Assembly: GCF_009184865.1 (NCBI RefSeq)
Contig: NZ_CP045096.1
Span: forward strand, 9,796,001 to 9,860,000
Length of the DNA: 64,000 bases
DNA from: Streptomyces phaeolivaceus
Lineage (GTDB): Bacteria > Actinomycetota > Actinomycetes > Streptomycetales > Streptomycetaceae
Reading direction: 5' to 3'
Shown piece after piece: positions 1-8,090 of this stretch; positions within the stretch are counted from its first letter, which is position 1, and each line of letters begins with the position of its first letter. The notes beneath the pieces are model-generated. The model had not been told where the DNA came from. It worked only from the letters and a program-made list of their open reading frames with translations, and did no database searches. Position numbers and translations under genes: made by a program.

Positions 1-1499
1 GCCGACCAGTTCGCCAGTTGCTCGCCGAGGTCGTGCGGGAGTCGCCGGCGGGCGTCCCGGAGCAGGGCCTGGACGTCGTCCGTGCCATGGCCGGCGTCGG
101 CGAGTTCGCCGCTGACCAGGTCCAGGCGCTGCACCCGGCGGGCGGCCTCGGCGAGCCGGCCGGTGTCGGCGTGGTAGCCGCGTACGGCATCGGTGATCTC
201 GGCGAGATAGCGCACCCGGTCGGCGGGCACGACCTGGCGGATGCCCGAGGAGTGCCTGACGTCGACCGGTGCCAGCGTGCCCTCGGACAGCGGCAGCCCG
301 TGCTCGGCGAGGGCGGTCCGCAGATGCTGGTAGAGCGCGGTGACGCCGTCGTCGTTGAAGGTGGCCGCCGAGGTGCCGTACACCGGCATGTCCTCGGGCC
401 GCATTCCGAACGCCTCGCGGTTGCGGACCAGTTGACGGCCCACGTCCCGCAGGGCGTCCTTGGCTCCCCGGCGCTCGAACTTGTTGATCGCCACGATGTC
501 GGCGAAGTCGAGCATGTCGATCTTCTCCAGCTGTGAGGCGGCGCCGAACTCCGGCGTCATCACATACATCGAGGTGTCCACGAACGGCACGATCGCCGCG
601 TCGCCCTGTCCGATGCCCGGTGTCTCCACGATCACCAGGTCGAACCCGGCGGCCTTGACCACGTCGATCACCTCGGGCAGATGCTCGGGCAGCTCACGGC
701 TGCCGCGGGTGGCCAGACTGCGGAAGAAGATCCGGCCGCCGTCGAGGGAGTTCATCCGGATGCGGTCGCCGAGCAGGGCGCCGCCGCCCCGGCGGCGGGT
801 CGGGTCCACCGCGATCACGGCGATCCGCAGCTTGTCCTGCTGGTCGACCCGGAACCGGCGCACCAGCTCGTCGGTCAGCGAGGACTTGCCCGAACCGCCG
901 GTGCCGGTGATGCCCAGCACCGGCGTCACCCGGGACGAGGCGGCGGCCCGTACCTGGTCCAGGAGATCCTGCGGCAGCTTCCCCAGCTCGGCCCCGGTGA
1001 GCGCGCGGGCGACCGCGAACCGGTCCCCGGCGAGCACGGCGGCGGCATCCGCCGGCCCGCTGTCCCACAGGTCGAAGTCGCAGTCCCGTACGACCGTGTT
1101 GACCATCCCGGCCAGCCCCATCCGCTGACCGTCCTCGGGGGAGAAGATGGTCACCCCGCTGCGGCGCAGCCGGGCGATCTCCTCGGGCACGATGACACCG
1201 CCGCCGCCGCCCACCACCCGGACGTGGTCCGCGCCCCGCTCGCGCAGCGACTCCACCAGGTACTCGAAGTACTCCACATGCCCGCCCTGGTAGGACGAGA
1301 CCGCCACCCCGTGGGCGTCCTCCTCCAGCGCCGCGTCCACGACCTCCCGCACCGACCGGTTGTGCCCGAGGTGGATCACCTCGGCGCCCTGGGACTGGAG
1401 GATGCGCCGCATGATGTTGATCGACGCGTCGTGCCCGTCGAACAGGGCAGAGGCGGTGATCAGACGGACGGGGTGCACGGGGCGGTGCAGGTCGCTCAT
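1..1499 (-). CDS. icmF: Fused isobutyryl-CoA mutase, N-terminal part (runs off the window)
   Basis: About 499 N-terminal residues are visible; family members are roughly 1,080-1,100 residues, so the 3' half lies outside. The first ~130 residues form the adenosylcobalamin-binding domain (motif FDGHDASINIMRRIL near residue 20, SSYQGGHVEYF near 70). A MeaI-type chaperone GTPase domain follows, with P-loop GTGGSGKSS near residue 200 and later an NKFE base-specificity motif. This order, B12 domain then GTPase then mutase, is diagnostic of IcmF, which interconverts isobutyryl-CoA and n-butyryl-CoA while the GTPase guards the cofactor. The ATG at 1497-1499 gives the family-like start MSDLHRPVHP. A 12-bp perfect palindrome lies 47 bp upstream of the start and may be its operator. 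Confidence 0.93.
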   Translation of the reverse strand, partial: MSDLHRPVHPVRLITASALFDGHDASINIMRRILQSQGAEVIHLGHNRSVREVVDAALEEDAHGVAVSSYQGGHVEYFEYLVESLRERGADHVRVVGGGGGVIVPEEIARLRRSGVTIFSPEDGQRMGLAGMVNTVVRDCDFDLWDSGPADAAAVLAGDRFAVARALTGAELGKLPQDLLDQVRAAASSRVTPVLGITGTGGSGKSSLTDELVRRFRVDQQDKLRIAVIAVDPTRRRGGGALLGDRIRMNSLDGGRIFFRSLATRGSRELPEHLPEVIDVVKAAGFDLVIVETPGIGQGDAAIVPFVDTSMYVMTPEFGAASQLEKIDMLDFADIVAINKFERRGAKDALRDVGRQLVRNREAFGMRPEDMPVYGTSAATFNDDGVTALYQHLRTALAEHGLPLSEGTLAPVDVRHSSGIRQVVPADRVRYLAEITDAVRGYHADTGRLAEAARRVQRLDLVSGELADAGHGTDDVQALLRDARRRLPHDLGEQLANWS

Positions 1500-1545
1500 G
1501 GGGGCCTTCCCGGGCGGGTCGGGGGAACGCTGTCTGAAGAGATAG

Positions 1546-1557
1546 TAGGACGTCCTA
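1546..1557. promoter_or_regulatory. 12-bp perfect palindrome upstream of icmF
   Basis: TAGGACGTCCTA is a perfect inverted repeat in the icmF upstream region. Read on the minus strand, TACTAT follows directly and could be a -10 element. A dimeric repressor site overlapping the promoter is the simplest reading, but the cognate regulator is not in the window. Confidence 0.55.
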
Positions 1558-1728
1558 GTAAAATGCCGGAAGTGGCTACGCCGATGTGATCGACGCCGGT
1601 GTGATCGATTTCGGTGGGGCCGTGCGCTCCCGCCGTGTCCGGAGGACCGAACGGGCCGTAACCCCACGTCCCCGGGTAAAACGTCAACGGCCCCTGCCGG
1701 GTGGTGCGTTGGAGGTAGCTTCGTCGGC

Positions 1729-1914
1729 ATAAGCAATGACATCCGCATCGACCGCGCCCCGTCCGCCGGGGGCGGCATCCAGATCACGGTCAGCCTTTCC
1801 CCCACGGTCCTGGAGAAGCTTCAGCAGGACGGCTCGTGGACGGAGTCCATCGGCGACGGCCAGGTCACCGGCGACGGACCGTCCATCACCCAGATCGAGT
1901 TCAAGGTGTCGTAG
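1729..1914 (+). pseudogene. Small conserved-looking protein lacking a normal start codon
   Basis: The frame ending at the TAG at 1912-1914 reads as a sensible ~61-residue protein (ISNDIRIDRAPSAGG near the start, ending ITQIEFKVS) with protein-like composition. No ATG, GTG or TTG occurs in frame at the expected place. The codon where a methionine would be expected, before SNDIRID, is ATA at 1729, with a GGAGG at 1711-1715 about 13 nt upstream. The frame stays open upstream to at least 1561 but without a start. Either ATA is used, the start has mutated, or the gene has lost its 5' end. I do not recognise the family. Confidence 0.45.
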
Positions 1915-1955
1915 GCCCTGTTCGCGGGCCTTGTTGGAGGCCGCGTCCGCAGGTC

Positions 1956-2427
1956 TCACGGGCGACGGCCGGCCCGAGCGGCGAGGCCCGCGTCATGGCG
2001 TACGACCAGCCGGAACGTGCTCCCGGTGAACTCGTCCAGCAGCCCGGTGCGGGCCCGGTCGTCCGTCACCCTCGGCTGGGGGAGGACGTCACCGCGGGCC
2101 GGCGAGCCCTCCGGTGCCAGGAAGCCCGCCCGGAGTCCGGGATCAGGGACTGACGGATGGTCCCCGCCGCCGCCGCCAGCTCCGCGAGCGGATCGGTGTC
2201 GCGCTTGGCGGCGGTGTCCTCGTCCCGCTCGCAGATGAGCCGCCCGAACTCCTTGGTGGTGAGCGTCACTTGACGCACACCGAGACCGTGCGCCAGGTTC
2301 GCCGCCGTGGCTCCGACGGGGCCCAGCCCCACGACCGCCACGTCCACGTCCGCCACGTCCACGTCCGCCGCGTCCACGACCGTCACATCCACGTCCGTGC
2401 GTCCGTGCTCTCGGTGCTGTCGGTCAT
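1956..2427 (-). pseudogene. Remnant of an MhpA-type FAD monooxygenase (large internal deletion)
   Basis: The ATG at 2425-2427 starts a reading frame with the Rossmann fingerprint VAVVGLGPVGATAANLAHGL. Almost at once it jumps to TKEFGRLICERDEDTAAKRD, a segment that in 3-(3-hydroxyphenyl)propionate-hydroxylase-like enzymes lies over 200 residues later. The frame then shifts, and C-terminal family-like sequence (PQPRVTDDRARTGLLDEF) runs to a TGA at 1956-1958. Family members are ~500-560 residues; only ~155 codons remain, so most of the catalytic domain is gone. The N-terminus also holds short tandem Asp-Val repeats. A good promoter still precedes it. Confidence 0.7.
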
Positions 2428-2476
2428 GCGCCCGCCCTTTCCGGCCGGATCCGCCGTCCCACGGTCATCTACCGGG

Positions 2477-2505
2477 ACGGTATTGGTGAGAACCCTGACT
2501 GTCAA
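2477..2505 (-). promoter_or_regulatory. Sigma-70-like promoter of the monooxygenase remnant
   Basis: On the minus strand TTGACA (2505-2500), a 17-bp spacer and TACCGT (2482-2477) lie about 50 bp upstream of the ATG at 2427. Spacing and -35 match the housekeeping consensus well. The relict gene therefore probably decayed recently. Confidence 0.55.
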
Positions 2506-2580
2506 GGGTCTAACTAAATGGGTCCGACTCGGTGGAGCGTGCCTCCGTCGGTACGCGTCCGTTGGCTACGCTCGCTCCCC

Positions 2581-3498
2581 ATGACAGTCACCGAGACGGA
2601 CATCACCGAAGACCTCGTCCGGGAGCTGCTGCGCGAGCAGTGCCCCGACCTGGCGGATCACCCCGTGACGCTCGGAGCGCGCGGCTGGGACAACCAGGTG
2701 TGGCGGCTCGGGGACGACCTCGCGGTCCGGCTGCCCTGGGCCACGGAGTCCGCGGACGCGCTGCTGCGCAAGGAACACGCCTGGGTGCCCACGCTCGCCC
2801 CCGGTCTTCCGCTGCGGATTCCCGTCCCCCAGCGCCTCGGTGAGCCCTCCGCACGGTTCCCGAGGCCCTGGCTCGTCACCACCTGGGTACCGGGCGAGCC
2901 CGCCGACCGCGCCCCCGCCACGCGCGCCGAGGAGGCGGCCCTCTCCCTGGCCGCCTTCCTGACCGCGCTCCACCGCCCCGCCCCCGACGAGGCGCCCCTG
3001 GGCCGGGACCGCGGCGGCCCGCTGGCCGACAGCGCCGAAGGCTTCGCCCGAAGTCTCGCCTCGGCCACCGAACTGGGGCTCGTCCCGGACCCGGACGCCG
3101 TCCGCGCCGTGTGGGAGGACGCGGCGGCGGCACCCGAGTGGGAGGGTCCGAGACTCTGGCTCCACGGCGATCTGCACCCGGCCAACGTCCTGACCGCGCA
3201 CGGCACCTTCTGCGGTGTCATCGACTTCGGCGACCTCTTCGCCGGAGACCCGGCCTTCGACCTCGCCGCCGCCTGGATCCTGCTCCCGGACGGCGCCGCC
3301 GACCACTTCCACGCGGCCTACCGGCCGGCCCCGGACGCCGCGACCCTGCGCCGCGCCCGAGGCTGGGCGGTGCTCCGCGCCCTCGCCTGCGTCCACATCG
3401 GCGACGCCGGCGACCACGGCCGCCCCGGGGGCAAGCCCACCTGGGGCCCGCCCGGCCACGCCGCACTGCGACGCCTCACCGCATCGGTCCGCCCCTGA
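2581..3498 (+). CDS. Aminoglycoside phosphotransferase (APH) family kinase
   Basis: A 305-residue protein with the APH/choline-kinase-like fold. The catalytic loop LHGDLHPANVL lies near residue 195 and the metal-binding IDFGD about 20 residues later; an N-terminal nucleotide-binding lobe precedes them. The ATG at 2581 is chosen because MTVTETDITEDLVRELL matches the usual start of this subgroup and the upstream frame is not protein-like. It would phosphorylate a small hydroxylated substrate with ATP in the cytoplasm. The substrate cannot be read from the sequence, and antibiotic resistance should not be assumed for such chromosomal paralogues. Confidence 0.85.
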   Translation: MTVTETDITEDLVRELLREQCPDLADHPVTLGARGWDNQVWRLGDDLAVRLPWATESADALLRKEHAWVPTLAPGLPLRIPVPQRLGEPSARFPRPWLVTTWVPGEPADRAPATRAEEAALSLAAFLTALHRPAPDEAPLGRDRGGPLADSAEGFARSLASATELGLVPDPDAVRAVWEDAAAAPEWEGPRLWLHGDLHPANVLTAHGTFCGVIDFGDLFAGDPAFDLAAAWILLPDGAADHFHAAYRPAPDAATLRRARGWAVLRALACVHIGDAGDHGRPGGKPTWGPPGHAALRRLTASVRP

Positions 3499-3537
3499 TC
3501 GAGCGGCCGGAGCGGCCCGGCGGGCCCGTCCCGGCGC

Positions 3538-3918
3538 TCAGCGGCGGGCCAGCGCCAGCACACTCAGCCCGAACATCAGGACACCCAGGGGGAGATGGAC
3601 CGACGGGACGTGCGCGATGCCGAGCACGACCTGCGCCGAGGCGAGCACGAGGAAACCGGACGCGTGCAGGACGGGCCGGGGCGAGCCGCCGCCCGGCCGC
3701 CACGCCAGTACCGCCGCGAGCAGATACAGCATCGACGCCCCGTACATCACCCGGGCCCCGACGCTGTGCAGGACCTCCCCGTAGGACGAGGTCAGCAGCA
3801 GTCCGGCGGAGACCGCCTGGAGGAAGATGGTCAAGGTCTGCAGGGCTATCGCGATCCGCAGGAACGACCAGCCGCGCCGCGCCTTCGCCGTCCCTGTCAC
3901 CGTCACCTGGGTGGCCAT
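3538..3918 (-). CDS. Small four-helix integral membrane protein
   Basis: A 126-residue protein with four hydrophobic segments: roughly 22-45 (LRIAIALQTLTIFLQAVSAG), 53-70 (around VMYGASMLYLLAAVLAW), 83-100 (LASAQVVLGIAHV) and 105-122 (LGVLMFGLSVLAL). There is no signal peptide cleavage site. It is divergently arranged with the ECF41 sigma factor gene at 4021, sharing about 100 bp of intergenic DNA. ECF41 sigma factors usually control a neighbour, so this gene is a reasonable target; that is inference. I recognise no catalytic motif. Confidence 0.7.
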   Translation of the reverse strand: MATQVTVTGTAKARRGWSFLRIAIALQTLTIFLQAVSAGLLLTSSYGEVLHSVGARVMYGASMLYLLAAVLAWRPGGGSPRPVLHASGFLVLASAQVVLGIAHVPSVHLPLGVLMFGLSVLALARR

Positions 3919-4020
3919 GTCTCAGTCCCCGTTCCCGCCCGTCGGGCAGCAGATCGATAAGGTCTCACCGACCCGACGACACGGGCCGGCGAAAGGTAAG
4001 GCAAGGGGGCGGCCGGAAGC

Positions 4021-5061
4021 ATGGAGACAGCGGGGACCGGCGCGACGGGAACGTACGGATCGGGTGGATCGGCCCGAACTCCGGCAGTTGGAGTTGGATC
4101 TGCCGGAGCCGGGTCTGCGGGAGCCGGAGCTGGAACCGCCGGAGCTGGAACCGCCGGAGCCGGAACCGCCGGAGTGGCGGGGGAGCGGCGGCAACTCCTC
4201 AATGTCGCCTACCGGTTGCTCGGTTCCGCGACCGAGGCCGAGGACGCCGTACAGGACGCCTACGCCCGCTGGTACGCGCTGCCGGGCCACCGGCAGGCCG
4301 AGATTCTGTCCCCGGGCGCCTGGCTGACGACGGTGACCGGCCGTATCTGCCTCGACCTGCTCGGCTCGGCGCGGGCCCGCCGGGAACGCTATGTCGGGGC
4401 GTGGCTGCCCGAGCCGCTGCCCGACCGCACCGAGTGGGAGACCACGGGCGGCGACCGCACCGGTCGTGGGGACCCCGCCGACCAGATCGTGCTGGACGAG
4501 TCGGTGGCCATGGCCTTCCTCGTCGTCCTGGAGTCGATGACGCCCGCCGAGCGGGTCGCGTTCGTCCTGCACGACGTCTTCCGGTACCCCTTCGCCGAGA
4601 TCGCCGGTGTGCTCGACCGGACCCCCGCGGCCTGCAAACAGCTCGCGGCCTCCGCCCGGCGGCGGCTGCACGGCGACCGCGCCCCGGTGCCGGCGACCGG
4701 CCGCGCCGAGGTGGTGCGGCAGGTCAAGGAGGCTTGGCAGAGCAAGGACATCGCGGCCCTCGTCGCCCTCCTCGACCCGGCCGCCGTGATGACCGCCGAC
4801 GGCGGCGGACTGGTGGGGACCGTCCCGCACCCGGTCGAGGGCGGCGCGCGCATCGCCCGGTACCTGCTCGCCATCGCCGAGAAGGCCCCGGGGCTCGAAC
4901 TCCTGGAACACTCGGTCAACGGCACCCCGGGCCTGGTGGCCCGACGCGACGGCCACACCATGACCGTGGCCGCGTTCGACATCTCCGACGACCGCGTCAC
5001 CCGCATCTGGGCGGTCCGCAACCCGGAGAAGCTACGCCCGTGGACGCGGGCGACCGCGTAG
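4021..5061 (+). CDS. ECF41-type RNA polymerase sigma factor (SigJ-like)
   Basis: The sigma-2 region begins at LLNVAYRLLGSATEAEDAVQ (~residue 60) with ARWYALPG, followed by WLTTVTGRICLDLLGSARAR. Sigma-4 contains MTPAERVAFVLHDVFRYPFAEIAGVLDRTPAACKQ-type sequence. A C-terminal SnoaL-like extension ends in NPEKL, the signature tail of ECF41 factors, which are regulated by this extension instead of a classical anti-sigma factor. The N-terminus from the ATG at 4021 carries about 55 residues of low-complexity Gly/Ala/Thr repeats (GTAGA units of 15 nt). The native start may therefore be further in, but no better RBS-linked start is seen. 346 residues from this start. Confidence 0.88.
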   Translation: METAGTGATGTYGSGGSARTPAVGVGSAGAGSAGAGAGTAGAGTAGAGTAGVAGERRQLLNVAYRLLGSATEAEDAVQDAYARWYALPGHRQAEILSPGAWLTTVTGRICLDLLGSARARRERYVGAWLPEPLPDRTEWETTGGDRTGRGDPADQIVLDESVAMAFLVVLESMTPAERVAFVLHDVFRYPFAEIAGVLDRTPAACKQLAASARRRLHGDRAPVPATGRAEVVRQVKEAWQSKDIAALVALLDPAAVMTADGGGLVGTVPHPVEGGARIARYLLAIAEKAPGLELLEHSVNGTPGLVARRDGHTMTVAAFDISDDRVTRIWAVRNPEKLRPWTRATA

Positions 5062-5138
5062 GGGCCCGGCCCGGCACACCGCGCGCCGCGCGGGGGATGA
5101 TGGGGAGGGAACGACGGAACGTGAGGTCAGGAGCTTCC

Positions 5139-5477
5139 ATGGCGAAGAGGGTTCATCGACCCCGTGAGGACGCGGAGTTCGATTTCGTCCTCGGGATGAG
5201 CGGACTTCCGGTCCTCGCCTACTTCACCGGGACATGGCCCAAGGCGATCGAGCCCTGCCGGGTGATGGACCTCGTCATGGGAGGCATCGCCGACGACTAC
5301 ACGGGCCGACTGACCGCCGTCCGCGCCGACATCACGCGTTGTCCGGCCGCGACCGGGCGATACGGGATCACCGCGGCCCCGTCCTACGTCCTGCTGAAGC
5401 AGGGAGAAGCAGTGGCGCACGGCACGGGGCCCATGACCATCGCCGAGGTACGGGAGATCCTGGACGCCCACCTCTGA
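5139..5477 (+). CDS. Thioredoxin-like protein without a CxxC active site
   Basis: A 112-residue thioredoxin-fold protein: VLAYFTGTWPKAIEPCRVMD aligns with the thioredoxin strand/active-site helix, and the cis-Pro strand is represented by GITAAPSYVLLKQGE. The usual WCGPC is replaced so that only one cysteine (EPCR) remains, with a second cysteine in DITRCPAATG. It is unlikely to be a classical dithiol reductase; a monothiol or structural role is possible. The ATG at 5139 has AGGAG 6-7 nt upstream. Confidence 0.7.
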   Translation: MAKRVHRPREDAEFDFVLGMSGLPVLAYFTGTWPKAIEPCRVMDLVMGGIADDYTGRLTAVRADITRCPAATGRYGITAAPSYVLLKQGEAVAHGTGPMTIAEVREILDAHL

Positions 5478-5496
5478 GCGGCTCTGCCATGGCGGT

Positions 5497-6069
5497 TCAG
5501 CGCGCGAACGCCTCGGTCAGGCGAACCCGGTAGCCGTCCTCCTCCATCAGCACGACGGTGACGCCGAACGGGGAGGGGTGGTCCAGTTCGAGCGGGATGA
5601 AGGAGTAGTTCACCGCGGCCTGGATCGGCGGCACCAGCTCCCCGCCCGGCTGCGGCGCGGGGGCCGGCCCCCAGTCCGGGGCGACCGACGCCCAGCCCTC
5701 GGGACTGCGGGACAGGACCTGCTCGCTGTAGGGGAACCGGTGCAGGACGTGCCCGTCGGGCGTGGCGAGCACCATGTTCAGGCAGGGCGCCGGGCCGACG
5801 ACCGGCAGTTCGCAGGCGGTGGCGACGTCATGGGTCTCCCAGACCAGGACCACTTCGTCCGCGCCGGCCGCCGCGGCGATGTTCGCGAGTTCCGCGATCC
5901 CGGTGAGCGCGTCCTGACCGACCTCGATCGGGCGGACCCAGATCATTCCGACCAGCTCGCCGCGCACCAGCGGCATGATGAGCGGGCGCGGGACCGCGCC
6001 CTCGCCCAGCCCTGCCGAGTACGCGCTCTTCGCCACGCCGACCAGCGCGTCCCACATCTGTGCTTCCAC
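5497..6069 (-). CDS. Protein of unknown function
   Basis: A 190-residue protein from the GTG at 6067-6069, which has a strong GGAGGGG Shine-Dalgarno 6 nt upstream; an internal ATG at 6057 is weaker. It has a central stretch GADEVVLVWETHDVATACELP and a C-terminal beta-rich PFGVTVVLMEEDGYRVRLTE. No signal peptide or membrane helix is present. I do not recognise the family and assign no function. Confidence 0.6.
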   Translation of the reverse strand: MEAQMWDALVGVAKSAYSAGLGEGAVPRPLIMPLVRGELVGMIWVRPIEVGQDALTGIAELANIAAAAGADEVVLVWETHDVATACELPVVGPAPCLNMVLATPDGHVLHRFPYSEQVLSRSPEGWASVAPDWGPAPAPQPGGELVPPIQAAVNYSFIPLELDHPSPFGVTVVLMEEDGYRVRLTEAFAR

Positions 6070-6182
6070 GAAAAGCCCCTCCGTCTGCCGTTCCCGATCA
6101 CCGCACCCTGTCACGGGAGTTGAGATCGTGTCAGCGGGATGATCAGGCGGTCGCGGGACCGGCGAGGGGACCCGCACCCCCG

Positions 6183-6845
6183 TCAGTAGCTGAGCGCGTC
6201 CTCGGCGGTGCCGAAGAAGCCGGTGACCTGGCTGTCGTCGACGGTGACGGGACCGTCGTCGATCGTCACGGTCGCCGGGCTCTCGGCGGCGGTGAGCGCG
6301 ATCTCCACCTGGTCGGCGGTCTTGCCGCCCGTGGTGTCGGCGGCGTCGAACAGGATTCCGGCGTAGGCGCGCCCGCCGGCCTCCAGGATCCAGTCCGTGC
6401 CGGTGGGTCCTCTGTGCTCGGCGGCGCCGTCGAGACCCGGGATCGTGATCACCGGGTCGTCGGCGGGCAGCAGACAGGGGTCGCCGCTGTTGTTGGTCGC
6501 GGTCAGCAAGGCGTGGCTGAAGGGCAGGGACGCGACGGTGACGGTGTAGTCCAGGTCGCTCGTCTCGCACATTCCCACACCCCCGTCCTGACCGTCGTCC
6601 ACCCCGGGCTCCGACGACGGCGAGGCGCCGTCGGCGTCGTCGGAGCCGCCGGACGGGCTCGCCTCCTTGCCGGGAGCGGTCGCGCTCGGGGCCGCCGTGG
6701 TCGGATCCGTCGCGCTCGGCGTGGCCGTGCTCGCGCCGGCGGTGTCCTTGTCGGTGCCGCCGTCACAGGCGGTCAGTGCCAGAACGCCGAGCGAGAGAGC
6801 GGCGAGTACGGCGGAGGTACGGCGTGCACGAGCGGTGTAAGTCAT
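6183..6845 (-). CDS. Secreted lipoprotein, DUF4232-like
   Basis: A 220-residue protein with a lipoprotein signal peptide (RRTSAVLAALSLGVLALTAC, lipobox LTAC). A Ser/Thr/Pro-rich linker of ~60 residues follows, then a beta-rich domain starting CETSDLDYTV with two cysteines (CETS, DPCLLP) as in DUF4232 proteins. It is expected to be anchored on the outer face of the membrane; function unknown. Confidence 0.72.
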   Translation of the reverse strand: MTYTARARRTSAVLAALSLGVLALTACDGGTDKDTAGASTATPSATDPTTAAPSATAPGKEASPSGGSDDADGASPSSEPGVDDGQDGGVGMCETSDLDYTVTVASLPFSHALLTATNNSGDPCLLPADDPVITIPGLDGAAEHRGPTGTDWILEAGGRAYAGILFDAADTTGGKTADQVEIALTAAESPATVTIDDGPVTVDDSQVTGFFGTAEDALSY

Positions 6846-6978
6846 GACAAGCCCCCGGGAATCGTGATGTCCCGGTGATCGTGCCTGCTGGGAGCGGTAC
6901 CACGACCTCCGCCGACGAAGAGGGGACCGTATGCGGACAGATCTGTGACACTGCGGTCGGCTCCGTGACGGGCGCCGC

Positions 6979-7476
6979 TCAGGTCCGGGGGCGGGCGCCC
7001 GGTCCCAGGCGGGCGGTGACGTCCTGGGGGGCGAGGGCCGTGTGGTCCGCCGAGCACGCGACGACGACGCGCACCGGGGCGTCGCAGGCGGTGTGCCGGA
7101 CGTCGAGGACCGGGCCCTCGGCGCCCAGCGCGTACGCCTCGCCCCACTGGCTGAGTGCCATCAGGACGGGCCACAGGTCCCAGCCCTTGCGGGTGAGGCG
7201 GTACTCGTTGCGGGAGCGGCTGCCCGGCTCCCGGTAGGGCACGGCCCTGAGGACGCCGGCCGCGACGAGCTTGCGGAGCCGGTCGCTGAGGACGGCCTCG
7301 GACAGACCGACATGGCGGTGGAAGTCGGCGAAGCGCCGGACCCCGTTGACGGCGTCCCGCAGGATCAGCAACGTCCACTTCTCCCCGACCACGTCGAGCG
7401 TGCGCTGGACGGGACAGTTCTCCGTACTCGCGTCGAGCCAGTCCATCGCGCCATCGCAAAGGCCTGGCTTCATCAT
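6979..7476 (-). CDS. HxlR-family transcriptional regulator
   Basis: A 165-residue winged-helix protein. The HxlR signature is intact: CPVQRTLDVVGEKWTLLILRD (conserved Cys at ~21), FADFHRHVGLSEAVLSDRLRKL as recognition helix region, and the wing RNEYRLTRKGWDL. The C-terminus carries additional cysteines (TACDAP, VACSADH). HxlR proteins respond to electrophiles or redox signals. Its start abuts the truncated rhodanese gene on the other strand, so its insertion or a deletion here may have removed the rhodanese 5' end. Confidence 0.88.
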   Translation of the reverse strand: MMKPGLCDGAMDWLDASTENCPVQRTLDVVGEKWTLLILRDAVNGVRRFADFHRHVGLSEAVLSDRLRKLVAAGVLRAVPYREPGSRSRNEYRLTRKGWDLWPVLMALSQWGEAYALGAEGPVLDVRHTACDAPVRVVVACSADHTALAPQDVTARLGPGARPRT

Positions 7477-7479
7477 TGA

Positions 7480-8055
7480 CAGTCAGACGGCCGCGCACCG
7501 GCGGCCGTACTCGACGGCGGCCTGGAAGCCTGGGAGGCGGCCGGACACCCGGTGTCCTCCGGCGAGACCGACGACCCCCCGCCCGCCGTCGGCCCCGCCG
7601 GTCCCGTCGTCACGGCCGCCCCCGCCAGCGCGGTCACCCCTGTCACTCCCGTCCCGCGCCCCGAACTCTGGACGGACATCGACGAGGTGGCCGCCGTCAG
7701 CCGGGGCGAACGCCCCGGCACCCTGGTGTGCGCGCTGCCGGCCGGTGGCTTCGACGGCACGGTCACCACCCGCTACAGCCGTCGGGGCCACATCCCCGGC
7801 AGCCGCAGCCTCCCGGGCCGTGCGCTGCTGGACGCCACGGGCCGTGTCCTGCCCCGCCCCGAACTCGCCGCCGCGGTGGGCGCGGTGCTCGACGTCTCCG
7901 ACTCGCCGGTCGTCCTGTACTGCGGCGGCGGCATCTCGGCGGCGGCCACGGCCCTCGCCCTCACCCTGCTGGGCCGCGACGACGTCTCGCTCTACGACGG
8001 CTCGCTGGAGGAGTGGTCCGGCGATCCGACGCGACCGCTGCAACTCGGCGTCTGA
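7480..8055 (+). pseudogene. 5'-truncated rhodanese (thiosulfate/3-mercaptopyruvate sulfurtransferase)
   Basis: The frame opens after a TGA at 7477 and begins inside domain 1 of a SseA-type tandem rhodanese (VLDGGLEAWEAAGHPV, the end of the first domain). Domain 2 follows complete: WTDIDEVAAV, GHIPGSRSLPG and the active-site loop YCGGGISAAATA with its catalytic cysteine. Full two-domain enzymes are ~280 residues; only ~190 codons remain and most of domain 1 is missing. A GTG at 7552 could still initiate a 167-residue single-domain protein, so some activity may persist. Confidence 0.7.
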
Positions 8056-8090
8056 CGCCCGGCGGGGGGCAAGGGCGAGGGGAACACGGC

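Noticed and set aside
2581..3498. Antibiotic resistance gene
   Set aside because: The APH fold is clear but the sequence does not identify a known aminoglycoside enzyme; chromosomal paralogues have many substrates.
3111..5138. Long plus-strand frame upstream of the thioredoxin-like gene
   Set aside because: It is Arg/Pro/Gly-rich noise antisense to or overlapping the APH, membrane protein and sigma factor genes; only the part from 5139 is protein-like.
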